Shown here piece by piece: positions 1-6,568 of a DNA stretch of 7,836 nt (position 1 is the stretch's first letter; each line of letters opens with the position of its first letter). This DNA is from Bacteroidales bacterium (GTDB taxonomy: Bacteria > Bacteroidota > Bacteroidia > Bacteroidales > NBLH01): positions 1 through 7,836 of the forward strand of contig JAKIUH010000201.1 in assembly GCA_021647685.1 (NCBI GenBank), in the 5' to 3' direction. A program made the position numbers and the translations under genes. Below the pieces are notes generated by a model. The model did no database searches. It was not told where the DNA came from and saw only the letters and a list, made by a program, of their open reading frames with translations.

Positions 1-703
1 AGTTTGGTTCAATATGAATTTTACTTACCTGTTCGCGAAATTCTTTTATTTGTTTGGGTGTTAATATTTTTTTAACCTCATCAAGGCTTGTTAAGCGACT
101 GTTTTGATGATGGCGGTTTAAAATAGCAACTTCTTCTTCTTTTGAAGGGTATCCGATATTTATTTTAAACAAAAAACGGTCTAGTTGTGCTTCGGGTAAT
201 TGATAAGTTCCCTCCTGCTCAATAGGGTTTTGCGTAGCAAGCACAATAAAAGGCTCTTGCATTTCATAGCGATTTCCTTCAAGGGTAACTTGCCTTTCTT
301 CCATTTGCTCAAATAGCGCCGATTGGGTTTTAGCCGGTGCACGATGAATTTCATCGATTAATATAATATTTGAAAAAACAGGTCCTTTATGAAATTCAAA
401 CTCAGAAACTTTTACATTAAAAACCGAAGTTCCCAGTATATCCGATGGCATTAAATCGGGAGTAAATTGTATACGAGAATAACCGGTATCAATAGTTTTT
501 GCCAATAATTTAGCAGCTAATGTTTTTGCAATTCCGGGAACTCCTTCGAGTAAGACATGACCGTCTGCCAAAAGTGCTACAATTTGCAGCTCTATCATTT
601 TTTCTTGTCCGACAATTATTTTGCTAATCTCTTTTTTTAAATCTTCAACACTTTGTGCTAAATCGTTTAAATCTATACGGTTTTCAAAAATATTTTCTTC
701 CAT
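1..703 (-). CDS. MoxR-family AAA+ ATPase (partial, C-terminus beyond window)
   Basis: The minus strand reads open from an ATG at 703-701 to the window edge, giving the first 234 residues of a protein that is usually about 320-330 long. Visible AAA+ motifs are a Walker A GVPGIAKT (residues 54-61), a Walker B ILIDEIHRAP (about 114-123), a sensor-type ATQNP (156-160) and EAQLDRF with a candidate arginine finger R176. The order and spacing are those of the MoxR branch. Members of this family are cytoplasmic ATPases thought to act as chaperones or activators for partner proteins, often VWA-domain or DUF58 proteins encoded just downstream; those genes would lie outside this window, so the client is unknown. 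The leader is A-rich with no Shine-Dalgarno site. A good promoter lies 50-80 bases upstream. The C-terminal lid domain is mostly missing here because of the window edge, not because the gene is broken. Confidence 0.93.
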   Translation of the reverse strand, partial: MEENIFENRIDLNDLAQSVEDLKKEISKIIVGQEKMIELQIVALLADGHVLLEGVPGIAKTLAAKLLAKTIDTGYSRIQFTPDLMPSDILGTSVFNVKVSEFEFHKGPVFSNIILIDEIHRAPAKTQSALFEQMEERQVTLEGNRYEMQEPFIVLATQNPIEQEGTYQLPEAQLDRFLFKINIGYPSKEEEVAILNRHHQNSRLTSLDEVKKILTPKQIKEFREQVSKIHIEPN

Positions 704-754
704 TCAAAAAATCTTTTTTTAATTTATTTATATAAAACAACTCAGTTTTAAAAA

Positions 755-785
755 CAAATATACTTGAATGTTTTGCTTTTTCCAA
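755..785 (-). promoter_or_regulatory. Promoter of the MoxR ATPase gene
   Basis: Read on the minus strand, TTG (785-783) is followed after 20 bases by TATATTTG (762-755). This is a full match to the Bacteroidota -7 consensus TAnnTTTG with a good -33 element. It predicts a start near 750 and a leader of about 45 bases. No experimental support is available. Confidence 0.6.
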
Positions 786-825
786 TTTTGAAATTGTAAT
801 TATCGTTTTAGTTAATATTTCTTTA

Positions 826-833
826 TAATTTTG
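826..833 (+). promoter_or_regulatory. -7 promoter box of the DUF438/hemerythrin/PAS gene
   Basis: TAATTTTG fits TAnnTTTG exactly and lies 29 bases before the ATG at 863, giving a leader of roughly 20-25 bases. There is no clear TTTG at the expected -33 position, so the promoter may be weak or need an activator. Confidence 0.45.
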
Positions 834-862
834 CTTTTTCTATCTAAAAATATCAAGAAAAA

Positions 863-2113
863 ATGTCAGAATTTATTAATAATAAAGAAAAGCGTGTAGA
901 AAACCTTTTTGCGTTTTGTATAGGAATTATTAATCGGGAAAACGGAAAAAAATTAATCGAGAAGCATCAATTTTCCATTGACCAACTCACACCGCATGAT
1001 GTTATTGAAGTAGTAGATAAGTTGATTCGTACTGGTATTTCAACCGAAGTACTGAAAAAAAACATCGGCAAAATTTTGAATGTGTTTTACAAACCCATTG
1101 TACAATATCCTTGGAAAAAGCCAAGAGAAGGACCTTTTTGGTATTATCTGATTCAAGAAAACCGTGCCGTGGAAAAATTTTTAAATGAAATTAAGATTTC
1201 ATTAAAATTAATCAATAAAAAGGCAAAATTAGAGGAAAATTACTTTGATGATTATAAAAAAATGCGTGAAAATTTACTCAAATTAAATGAGTTTATACTG
1301 CATTACGACAAAAAAGAAAATATTCTATTTCCTTATATCGAAAAAGCTTTTGAGGATTATCGCTGTTTGCAAATTATGTGGTCGTTTCATGATGATATAC
1401 GTAAAAAATTAAAAGAATTTGACACGATACTCCAAAAAGAAACACCGGATTTAAAAGAACTTAATAAAGAAGTAGCCGCATTATTCTTTTTAATTGTACC
1501 CATAATTTTCAGAGAAGAAGCCATCTTGTTTCCGGTGGCGCTGGAACGTATTGCTGCAAAAGATTTTGTACAAATGAACAAAGAGGCTGAGGAGTTGGGT
1601 TATGTATATGATGTACAGTCCAACCAAGCCGATATGGATGCTTTTGAAGAACTTGCTAAAATGCAAAACAAACACGATAAAGCTACAGGCAATTTAAAAT
1701 CAGGCGATATCGTAGATTTGGAAACCGGTTACTTGTTGCCTGAACAACTAAAAATTATGCTGAACACTTTGCCCTTAGACATTACTTACGTAGATGAAAA
1801 TGATGTGGTACGGTATTTTTCAAGTCCCAAAGACCGTTTCTTTACCCGCTCAAAAGCCATTATCGGACGCACGGTTCAAAACTGTCATCCGCCGGAAAGT
1901 ATCCACGTAGTGGATAAAATTGTAAACAGTTTTAAAAGCGGAGAAAAAGACGAGGCTAATTTTTGGATACAGATGCGCGGTAAATTTATTTTAATCCGTT
2001 ATTTTGCTTTACGCGATGAAAAAGGCAATTATAAAGGAACATTAGAAGTTAGCCAAGATATTACCGAAATTCGTAAATTGGAAGGAGAACAAAGGTTACT
2101 GGATTGGAAATAA
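863..2113 (+). CDS. DUF438 / hemerythrin-like / PAS domain protein
   Basis: This 416-residue protein has the three-part layout of DUF438 family proteins. Residues about 10-80 form the DUF438 region. Residues about 93-235 form a hemerythrin-like helical bundle with likely metal ligands in HYDKKENILFPYIE (H147, E152), FHDD (H176) and REEAILFP (E218, E219). Residues about 290-415 form a PAS domain containing IGRTVQNCHPPES, FWIQMRGKFILIRYFALRDE and the closing QDITEIRKLEGEQRLLDW. Length and domain order look complete. Hemerythrin folds bind a di-iron centre and react with oxygen or nitric oxide, and PAS domains sense ligands or redox state. A cytoplasmic sensor of gases or iron is therefore a reasonable inference, but no output domain (kinase, DNA-binding or cyclase) is present and the partner is unknown. 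No signal peptide or membrane segment is seen. The ATG at 863 follows an A-rich leader just after a promoter box. The gene is divergent from the MoxR gene. Confidence 0.88.
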   Translation: MSEFINNKEKRVENLFAFCIGIINRENGKKLIEKHQFSIDQLTPHDVIEVVDKLIRTGISTEVLKKNIGKILNVFYKPIVQYPWKKPREGPFWYYLIQENRAVEKFLNEIKISLKLINKKAKLEENYFDDYKKMRENLLKLNEFILHYDKKENILFPYIEKAFEDYRCLQIMWSFHDDIRKKLKEFDTILQKETPDLKELNKEVAALFFLIVPIIFREEAILFPVALERIAAKDFVQMNKEAEELGYVYDVQSNQADMDAFEELAKMQNKHDKATGNLKSGDIVDLETGYLLPEQLKIMLNTLPLDITYVDENDVVRYFSSPKDRFFTRSKAIIGRTVQNCHPPESIHVVDKIVNSFKSGEKDEANFWIQMRGKFILIRYFALRDEKGNYKGTLEVSQDITEIRKLEGEQRLLDWK

Positions 2114-2215
2114 ATTTAGAAATTATCACATACACAAGTAAAGCTTGGTTTTGTTTTGTAAAACTATTGTCATGTCAAGCATGTTTTAGGACAAGACATA
2201 CCTAGTTTCGTTCTT

Positions 2216-2250
2216 TTTGCGTAGAACTTTGTTAAAAATGTTTATATTTG
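2216..2250 (+). promoter_or_regulatory. Promoter of the antitoxin-toxin-glycosyltransferase unit
   Basis: TTTG (2216-2219) and a consensus-perfect TATATTTG (2243-2250) are separated by 23 bases, at the long end of the usual range. Transcription would begin near 2255. This decides the start of the next gene: an upstream in-frame TTG at 2217 falls inside the promoter, so the ATG at 2274 is preferred. A 10-base palindrome CATATATATG (2267-2276) covers that start codon and could be an operator, but it is low in complexity. Confidence 0.5.
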
Positions 2251-2273
2251 TATTAAACCAATTTTTCATATAT

Positions 2274-2534
2274 ATGGATAGCGTTAACAATATATCAAAA
2301 GATCGCTCCAATTTTCTTCATATACTTGAATTGATAAATACTCAACTCGCAGAACTCAAGCCAAACGAGCTAGTAATGGTATATGAACTAATTAAATTAA
2401 TTAAGAAGACAGAAAAGATAAAAGAAAGTCAATCAGACAGTTATTCTTTTAATGTTGTACAAAAAGCTTTACAAGACATTAAAGACGATTTATCAAATGA
2501 TATAATAAATATTGAAAGGGAAGAGCGACTATGA
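2274..2534 (+). CDS. Putative antitoxin of a PIN-toxin pair
   Basis: This 86-residue acidic, mainly helical protein is encoded immediately before, and overlaps by 4 bases (ATGA), a PIN-domain toxin gene. Size, order and overlap are those of type II toxin-antitoxin operons. The C-terminal segment (about residues 62-86, QKALQDIKDD through EREERL) resembles the charged tails with which many small antitoxins wrap their PIN toxin. The N-terminal part has no AbrB, MetJ/Arc or Phd motif that I can recognise, so the antitoxin class is unassigned. By analogy it would neutralise the toxin and repress its own promoter. An in-frame TTG at 2217 would add 19 hydrophobic residues, but it lies within the promoter and is rejected. 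The role rests mainly on context. Confidence 0.65.
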   Translation: MDSVNNISKDRSNFLHILELINTQLAELKPNELVMVYELIKLIKKTEKIKESQSDSYSFNVVQKALQDIKDDLSNDIINIEREERL

Positions 2535-2974
2535 TACTGTATTTTGATACATCAGCATTAATTAAAGCATTCCACAAAGAAAAGGGTAGTGAAAAAGTAG
2601 TAGAACTATTGGAGAAAAACCAACAAATATGGGTGTCTGAATTAACAAAAATTGAGTTTAAGAGCGCTTTATATTGCCGTTTTAACAATAAACAAATTTC
2701 TAAAGAAAACCTATCAATTGCATTTAAGCATTTTGAAAATTTTCTAAACACAATAAATATAACACCTTTGTCTTCTCTGCTTATTAGCGAAGCAGAACAA
2801 TTATTTTCAAAATTTCACTCCTATGGTTTGCGTACATTAGATGCTTTACAGTTAGCCGGTTTTGTTTTATTGTACAATAAAGAAAGCTATTTTGTCTCTG
2901 CAGACGGGAAACTATGTTCTATTGCAAATAAAATGGATTTAAACATAATAAACCCTTTGACTTCTAAAAGTTAA
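2531..2974 (+). CDS. vapC: PIN-domain ribonuclease toxin, VapC-like
   Basis: The 147-residue protein is a single complete PIN domain. The acidic metal-binding residues are in the expected places: D6 in YFDTSALIK, E42 in KIEFKSAL, D104 in RTLDALQLA and D125 in FVSADGKL. VapC-type toxins are Mg2+/Mn2+-dependent RNases that cut tRNA or rRNA sites and stop growth when the antitoxin is lost. The RNA target cannot be read from sequence. The start ATG overlaps the stop of the preceding antitoxin gene (ATGA), indicating translational coupling and supporting the toxin-antitoxin reading. The length matches typical VapC proteins (130-150), and all four acidic residues are kept, so the toxin is probably active. 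The glycosyltransferase gene begins on the next base after the stop, so the two are likely co-transcribed. Confidence 0.87.
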   Translation: MILYFDTSALIKAFHKEKGSEKVVELLEKNQQIWVSELTKIEFKSALYCRFNNKQISKENLSIAFKHFENFLNTINITPLSSLLISEAEQLFSKFHSYGLRTLDALQLAGFVLLYNKESYFVSADGKLCSIANKMDLNIINPLTSKS

Positions 2975-3736
2975 ATGTATAAAACAAAGCACCTACCAAT
3001 AATCTCGGTAATCACGGTTGTATATAACAGCGCGGATTTTATTGAAAGAACCATTCTTTCAATAATTAATCAATCCTACCCGAATATTGAATACTTGATT
3101 ATAGACGGAGGCAGTACTGACGGGACATTGGAAATAATTGCAAAGTATAAAGATTTTATTGATTTTTTTATCAGCAAACCGGACAGGGGAATTTACGATG
3201 CAATGAACAAAGGTATAAAAGCGGCAAGCGGTGATTATTTGTGGTTCATCAATTCCGGTGATGAAATTTATGATTTAAATGTTTTAAATACAATTTTTCG
3301 CAATAAAAATTCCTTTGCCGATATCTATTACGGCGAAACGGAAATAACTGACAACAAAGGAAATACAATAGGTATGCGCCGGCATTCTGCCCCATCAAAA
3401 CTATCATGGAAGACGTTCCTATGGGGAATGAAAGTAAGCCATCAATCCATTATTGTAAAAAAAGAAATAGTTAGCTTATACGACCTGCACTACCGTTTTT
3501 CGGCTGATTTTGATTGGGTAATAAATGCCTTAAAAAAAGCCCGAAGCATTGAAAACACAGGCATTATTTTATCAAAATTTATGGAAGGCGGTACCACAAA
3601 AAAGAATTTAAAAGCAGGACTGAAAGAGCGTTTTCAAATTATGAAAAAAAATTATGGTTTAATACCTACGGTATTAAGCCATATTATTTTAGCCGGAAAA
3701 TTATTTTTTTACTATCTGATTAATAAAAGGTATTAA
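2975..3736 (+). CDS. Family 2 (GT-A fold) glycosyltransferase
   Basis: This 253-residue protein begins with the GT2 nucleotide-sugar fold: ISVITVVYNS (10-19), the nucleotide-binding DGGSTDGT (44-51), KPDRGIYDAMNKG (68-80) and the metal-site equivalent NSGDE (93-97). HQS (156-158) and ADFDW (177-181) supply the acceptor-side region. The GIYDAMNKG signature is typical of WcaE-like enzymes of capsule, exopolysaccharide or O-antigen assembly. Such enzymes move a sugar from a UDP- or GDP-sugar to a lipid-linked acceptor at the inner face of the membrane. Donor and acceptor cannot be told. A C-terminal hydrophobic stretch (about 231-249) could attach it to the membrane. The ATG follows the toxin stop directly with no spacer, which is odd because no other polysaccharide gene is nearby. 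The next gene is convergent, and I see no clear terminator hairpin in the 42 bases between them. Confidence 0.88.
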   Translation: MYKTKHLPIISVITVVYNSADFIERTILSIINQSYPNIEYLIIDGGSTDGTLEIIAKYKDFIDFFISKPDRGIYDAMNKGIKAASGDYLWFINSGDEIYDLNVLNTIFRNKNSFADIYYGETEITDNKGNTIGMRRHSAPSKLSWKTFLWGMKVSHQSIIVKKEIVSLYDLHYRFSADFDWVINALKKARSIENTGIILSKFMEGGTTKKNLKAGLKERFQIMKKNYGLIPTVLSHIILAGKLFFYYLINKRY

Positions 3737-3778
3737 TTTTACTGCTGTGAATTTATTCTGTAATTAGATAAAAAATAT

Positions 3779-4885
3779 TTAATTCGTATCGTACAATTTA
3801 CCGTCATAATAAATTTTAATGGTATTTACCGTAGTATTAATTAAAATGGTATTATAAGTTAGTTGGAAAATTTTAATTAAATCCCGCGTAACAATATATT
3901 GTTTACCAGCAGAAAACGATTTTAACCAACCGTTTAAATCAATATAGACAATAGTGGATTGTTGAATTTGAAAATGCTCAGGGACATAGTTCTCCAGTTC
4001 GTAAATTTGACCATTGTAATACACTTTAAAATAACCTTGCTCATCGTAAGCAATCAAACTGTCGGTTACGTAATACGCATTAGGTTCAAAATCCGAAATA
4101 TTTTGAATTTCACCGTTGGCAAATACTAAAAACTCATCTAAGGAACTGATATAAGCGACCATATTATCGCCTACTTTATATGACTTGGGCTCAAAATCAT
4201 CCAAATCAATAATATCTCCTTTATAATAGGCATGAAAGGTATTGGTAGATTTATCAACATAAGCAACAATATTTAAACCGGTTTTAAAATCAATTAAATC
4301 ATTGGTTTGGGTAATTTCTTCAAGCCTACCGCGATAAAATATTTTAAAATATTTAGTATTGTCGTTAAAATAAGCAAAAATATTATCTCCCGCTTTAAAG
4401 TCTTGTATCGGACGACCTGTTAAAGCATTTTCTAAATCATAAATACGACCGCCATAATAGGCATGCGAGGAATTGGTATTTCGATTAAAAAAAGCAACAA
4501 TACTATCGCCAACTGCATAACTAAGCACATTGCTTGTCAGCATTTGGCGTTTTCCATTATCAAAAACATATAATTGCCCAAACATTTCGTAAACCACCAA
4601 ATAACGCGTAGCAATATATTTATCAACCAAAATATCGGAAAGTAGTATAATTTCACCTCGATGATATACCTTAAATTTACCCGCATTATCAATATAAGCT
4701 AAACAATTCCCCCCCACTTGATAGGACTGAACGGGCAAATTCTCCACATCATGGGTTTTTCCTCCATCAAAAATTATAAAGTGTTTTTGATAATCATGAA
4801 ATGCAGCTAAGCTATACGTTTGTGAAAAAACAATCGAAGTAAATAAAGTAAATAAAAGCAGAAATAATAGATTTTTTGGTAACAT
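3779..4885 (-). CDS. Exported repeat protein, probable beta-propeller or solenoid, function unknown
   Basis: This 368-residue protein has a Sec signal peptide (hydrophobic core residues 5-20, likely cleavage near FSQ-T at 20-23). The rest is nearly all imperfect repeats of 33-40 residues, beginning at about Y55, Y90, Y123, F163, F200, Y236, Y271, F305 and F340. The unit is roughly [YF]xVGDNxVAY followed by a short loop, then FxxYYxGxIYDL and a variable linker. A partial unit precedes the first and a truncated one ends the protein, as in propellers closed by N- and C-terminal strands. I recognise no named family, catalytic motif, lipobox or type IX secretion sorting domain. It should be periplasmic or exported; a structural, binding or adhesion role is only a guess. 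I chose the ATG at 4885 because it gives a clean signal peptide. Upstream in-frame starts out to 5155 would translate through the structured repeat and hairpins. Confidence 0.72.
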   Translation of the reverse strand: MLPKNLLFLLLFTLFTSIVFSQTYSLAAFHDYQKHFIIFDGGKTHDVENLPVQSYQVGGNCLAYIDNAGKFKVYHRGEIILLSDILVDKYIATRYLVVYEMFGQLYVFDNGKRQMLTSNVLSYAVGDSIVAFFNRNTNSSHAYYGGRIYDLENALTGRPIQDFKAGDNIFAYFNDNTKYFKIFYRGRLEEITQTNDLIDFKTGLNIVAYVDKSTNTFHAYYKGDIIDLDDFEPKSYKVGDNMVAYISSLDEFLVFANGEIQNISDFEPNAYYVTDSLIAYDEQGYFKVYYNGQIYELENYVPEHFQIQQSTIVYIDLNGWLKSFSAGKQYIVTRDLIKIFQLTYNTILINTTVNTIKIYYDGKLYDTN

Positions 4886-4904
4886 AATGCAGTTTTTATT
4901 AAGA

Positions 4905-4934
4905 CAAAACTTATCGCACAATGATTGTACCAAA
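4905..4934 (-). promoter_or_regulatory. Possible promoter of the exported repeat-protein gene
   Basis: On the minus strand TTTG (4934-4931) is followed after 17 bases by TAAGTTTTG (4913-4905), one base longer than the usual TAnnTTTG. It would give a leader of about 15 bases for the ATG at 4885. The match is imperfect. It lies just past the terminator of the upstream RNA element, which fits a separate transcript. Confidence 0.35.
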
Positions 4935-5041
4935 AAAAAGAAAGGCTTTTTATTTAAAAATGCCGGCGGCGTACTTATGCAAAGTGAGTAAAACTCAAAT
5001 CCCAAGTTCTGAACGGCCAAAACGAGTCCCCGACATTTTAA
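4932..5041 (-). ncRNA. Candidate structured small RNA, copy A
   Basis: This non-coding element is one of two direct copies in the window (the other is near 7143-7266). About 88 of 105 aligned bases are the same by hand count, including an unbroken 31-base identity at 4985-5015. On the minus strand it starts just after a consensus promoter and ends at an intrinsic terminator: GGC-A-TTTTT, loop, AAAAA-GCC (4964-4944), followed by TTTCTTTTTTTT (4943-4932). The closing stem pairs 5030-5039 with 4957-4966. Its one imperfect position is C-A on the plus strand but a G-U wobble in a minus-strand RNA, which favours that strand. Inside are a conserved hairpin TGAGT-AAA-ACTCA (4985-4997) and the near-palindrome GTTCTGAAC (5006-5014). 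The predicted length is about 105-110 bases. It could also act as a leader for the exported protein gene 50 bases downstream. I cannot match it to a known RNA family from memory. Confidence 0.55.
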
Positions 5042-5044
5042 GTG

Positions 5045-5076
5045 CAAAGTTAAGCCAAAGCAAATAAAAAAACAAA
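5045..5076 (-). promoter_or_regulatory. Promoter of small RNA copy A
   Basis: On the minus strand TTTG (5076-5073), exactly 20 bases, then TAACTTTG (5052-5045). This is a perfect match to the Bacteroidota consensus. Both boxes and the spacing are kept in copy B while the spacer sequence has diverged, as expected of a working promoter. Confidence 0.65.
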
Positions 5077-5104
5077 CCCTTGCTAATCTGATGATTAACA
5101 AGGG
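5065..5104 (-). terminator. Intrinsic terminator, minus strand
   Basis: A 12-base-pair stem joins 5077-5088 and 5093-5104 around a 4-base loop. Its only non-Watson-Crick pair is a G-U wobble in minus-strand RNA. On that strand it is followed by GGGTTTGTTTTTTTATTTG, a strong U-rich tail. It would stop transcripts coming from beyond 5105 before the copy A promoter; its tail overlaps that promoter's -33 box. On the plus strand the tail (CTTTATT) is weak. Confidence 0.6.
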
Positions 5105-5114
5105 CTTTATTGTA

Positions 5115-5137
5115 CTGGTGTTGTCCCGCCAGGACAA
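5115..5137. other. Compact hairpin with possible pseudoknot
   Basis: CTGGTG (5115-5120) can pair with CGCCAG (5127-5132), enclosing TTGTCC (5121-5126). The enclosed bases can pair with GACAA just outside (5133-5137). Alternatively TTGTCC and GGACAA form a simple hairpin on their own. It lies between the recombinase promoter and the terminator at 5065-5104. Its role is unknown, and chance remains possible. Confidence 0.35.
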
Positions 5138-5214
5138 TAACCTATCTTTTGTCACCTAATTAAACAGAACTCTATAACGTAGTATTATTAAGGTTTTCAG
5201 AAAACAAGGAATTA

Positions 5215-5240
5215 AATTAAGTAAAGAATAATTAAGTAAA
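5215..5240. repeat. Two direct 11-base repeats upstream of the recombinase gene
   Basis: AATTAAGTAAA occurs at 5215-5225 and again at 5230-5240, so repeat starts are 15 bases apart. Paired direct repeats beside a recombinase gene can be arm-type binding sites or operator sites. The sequence is A+T-rich, so chance is a real alternative. Confidence 0.4.
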
Positions 5241-5250
5241 ATTAACAAAA

Positions 5251-5274
5251 ACCGACAACCAAACCGACAACCAA
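5251..5274. repeat. Perfect tandem 12-base repeat in the recombinase promoter region
   Basis: ACCGACAACCAA is repeated twice without a gap (5251-5262, 5263-5274). It is GC-richer than its surroundings and occupies the place where a -33 box of the recombinase promoter would be. It is therefore a likely binding site for a regulator or for the recombinase itself. Confidence 0.6.
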
Positions 5275-5305
5275 ATTTATTTTTATTACCTTTGTCTTGT
5301 TCAAA
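5272..5305 (-). promoter_or_regulatory. Possible minus-strand promoter overlapping the recombinase promoter
   Basis: On the minus strand TTTG (5305-5302), 22 bases, then TAAATTTG (5279-5272). The -7 box is perfect but the spacing is longer than the 20 bases of the better promoters here. It would drive a roughly 200-base transcript ending at the terminator near 5065. Confidence 0.25.
5287..5294 (+). promoter_or_regulatory. -7 promoter box of the recombinase operon
   Basis: TACCTTTG matches TAnnTTTG exactly, 27 bases before the ATG at 5321. No TTG is found near -33, where the 12-base tandem repeat lies instead. This suggests regulated expression. It also excludes the in-frame TTG at 5297 as the start, since that lies at or before the expected transcript start. 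Confidence 0.5.
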
Positions 5306-5320
5306 TCAAAATATAACATC

Positions 5321-6568
5321 ATGGCAAAGTATAACTTCAATTTAAGGAAAAAAGACAGTGATACACCCACACCAATTTATATTGTTATACGTTGGAATAA
5401 TCAAAAATTAGTTTATCCTACTTTTGAAAAGATTTTACCGGCATATTGGAATTTTGACAAACAAAGAGTAAAACAAACTAAAAAATACCCTGAATACCCT
5501 GAATTTAATTATCGATTAGACAAGATAAAAGAGCAAACAAGTAATATTTTTAGAACTTTTTTAAATGATAATGATAACAGACAGCCAACTCCAAAGGAAC
5601 TAAAAAAAGAATTGGATAAAGTTTTTAGAAAAAATAAGAACATTGAAAATAAAAGTCTATTTAATTTTATTGAGTATTACATAAATGAAAGTAAGGCTCA
5701 AAAAAAAGAATTGACGATTAAACAATACAGGAATACATTAAGACATTTAAAAGAATATTCCGGTAAACTTGATTTTAAAGATATTAATTTAGATTTTTAC
5801 AATGATTTTACAAGTTATTTGAAATCAGAAAAAAATCTATCAATTAACACAGTAGGTAAAATAATAAAAACATTAAAGACATTTTTAAATGAGGCTACCG
5901 AAAGGGAAATAAATACAAATTTTGCATTTAAAAGTAAAAAATTCAAAGTAATATCGGAACAAACTGAAAAGATTTATTTAACAAGTGAGGAATTGGATAG
6001 AATGTATCAATTAGATTTATCGAACAATAAAAAACTTGAAAAAGTAAGAGATTTATTTTTAATCGGTTGCTATACAGCCCTTAGATTTTCAGATTTTAGC
6101 CAAATTCAAACTGAAAACATTATTAAAAATGGACAACAAATAAAAATTAAAACCAAAAAAACAGGCGAAACAGTTATAATACCCTTGCATTACAGAGTTA
6201 AAGAAATATTAAAGAAATATGATAATAAGCCACCTAAGGCAATATCAAACCAAAAAATGAATGAATACATTAAAGAAGTAGGAAGACTTGCTAAAATCGA
6301 TGATATAGTAATTAAATCAGAGCAAAAAGGCAATTTAAGAATTGATAAAAAGTTTAAAAAATACGAATTAATATCAACACACACCGCCCGCCGTTCCGGT
6401 GCAACAAATATGTTTTTAGCAGATATAAAACCTATTGAAATAATGAAAATTACAGGACATAAAACCGAAAAGGCATTTATGAAATATATTAGAATAACAT
6501 CAGAGGAAAATGCAAACTCTCTAATGAACAGTAAATTTTTTAATAAACCTTTAAAAATTGCAAAATAA
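5321..6568 (+). CDS. Tyrosine recombinase (integrase), Bacteroidota type
   Basis: This complete 415-residue site-specific recombinase has three parts. An N-terminal arm-type DNA-binding region (about 1-85) begins MAKYNFNLRK and includes PIYIVIRWNNQK. A SAM-like core-binding domain follows (about 110-210). The catalytic domain has the full set of active residues: R255 in TALRFSDF, K280 in TKKTGETVIIPL, H354 and R357 in HTARRSGAT, H380 in ITGHKT and the nucleophile Y389 in FMKYIR. It should cut and rejoin DNA at att-like sites through a covalent phosphotyrosine. The ATG at 5321 is preferred to the TTG at 5297 because of promoter position. The gene is clearly A+T-richer and more Lys/Asn-rich than the genes at the left end, consistent with transfer. 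It is coupled to the next gene and lies between two direct copies of a structured repeat that may hold its target site. Integration is more likely than inversion, because the flanking copies are in direct orientation. Confidence 0.93.
   Translation: MAKYNFNLRKKDSDTPTPIYIVIRWNNQKLVYPTFEKILPAYWNFDKQRVKQTKKYPEYPEFNYRLDKIKEQTSNIFRTFLNDNDNRQPTPKELKKELDKVFRKNKNIENKSLFNFIEYYINESKAQKKELTIKQYRNTLRHLKEYSGKLDFKDINLDFYNDFTSYLKSEKNLSINTVGKIIKTLKTFLNEATEREINTNFAFKSKKFKVISEQTEKIYLTSEELDRMYQLDLSNNKKLEKVRDLFLIGCYTALRFSDFSQIQTENIIKNGQQIKIKTKKTGETVIIPLHYRVKEILKKYDNKPPKAISNQKMNEYIKEVGRLAKIDDIVIKSEQKGNLRIDKKFKKYELISTHTARRSGATNMFLADIKPIEIMKITGHKTEKAFMKYIRITSEENANSLMNSKFFNKPLKIAK

Noticed and set aside
1387..1675. 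Minus-strand open frames inside the DUF438/PAS gene.
   Set aside because: They are antisense to a strongly supported gene, and have no promoter, leader or recognisable protein pattern.
2170..2195. Short inverted elements (ATGTC/GACAT and TTGTC/GACAA) between the PAS protein gene and the antitoxin gene.
   Set aside because: Stems are only 5 bases, the pairings compete, and no T-run follows, so neither a terminator nor an operator can be supported.
2479..2751. Minus-strand open frame across the antitoxin/toxin junction.
   Set aside because: It is antisense to the PIN-domain gene, whose active residues are all intact, and its composition is just the reverse of A+T-rich coding sequence.
4886..5155. 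A 90-residue N-terminal extension of the exported repeat protein, open in frame up to an ATG at 5155.
   Set aside because: It would run through two terminator hairpins and the structured repeat, has a Cys/Phe-rich unpatterned composition, and would bury the clean signal peptide that starts at 4885.
6190..6384. Minus-strand open frame inside the recombinase gene.
   Set aside because: It lies opposite the catalytic domain and shows no independent coding signal.
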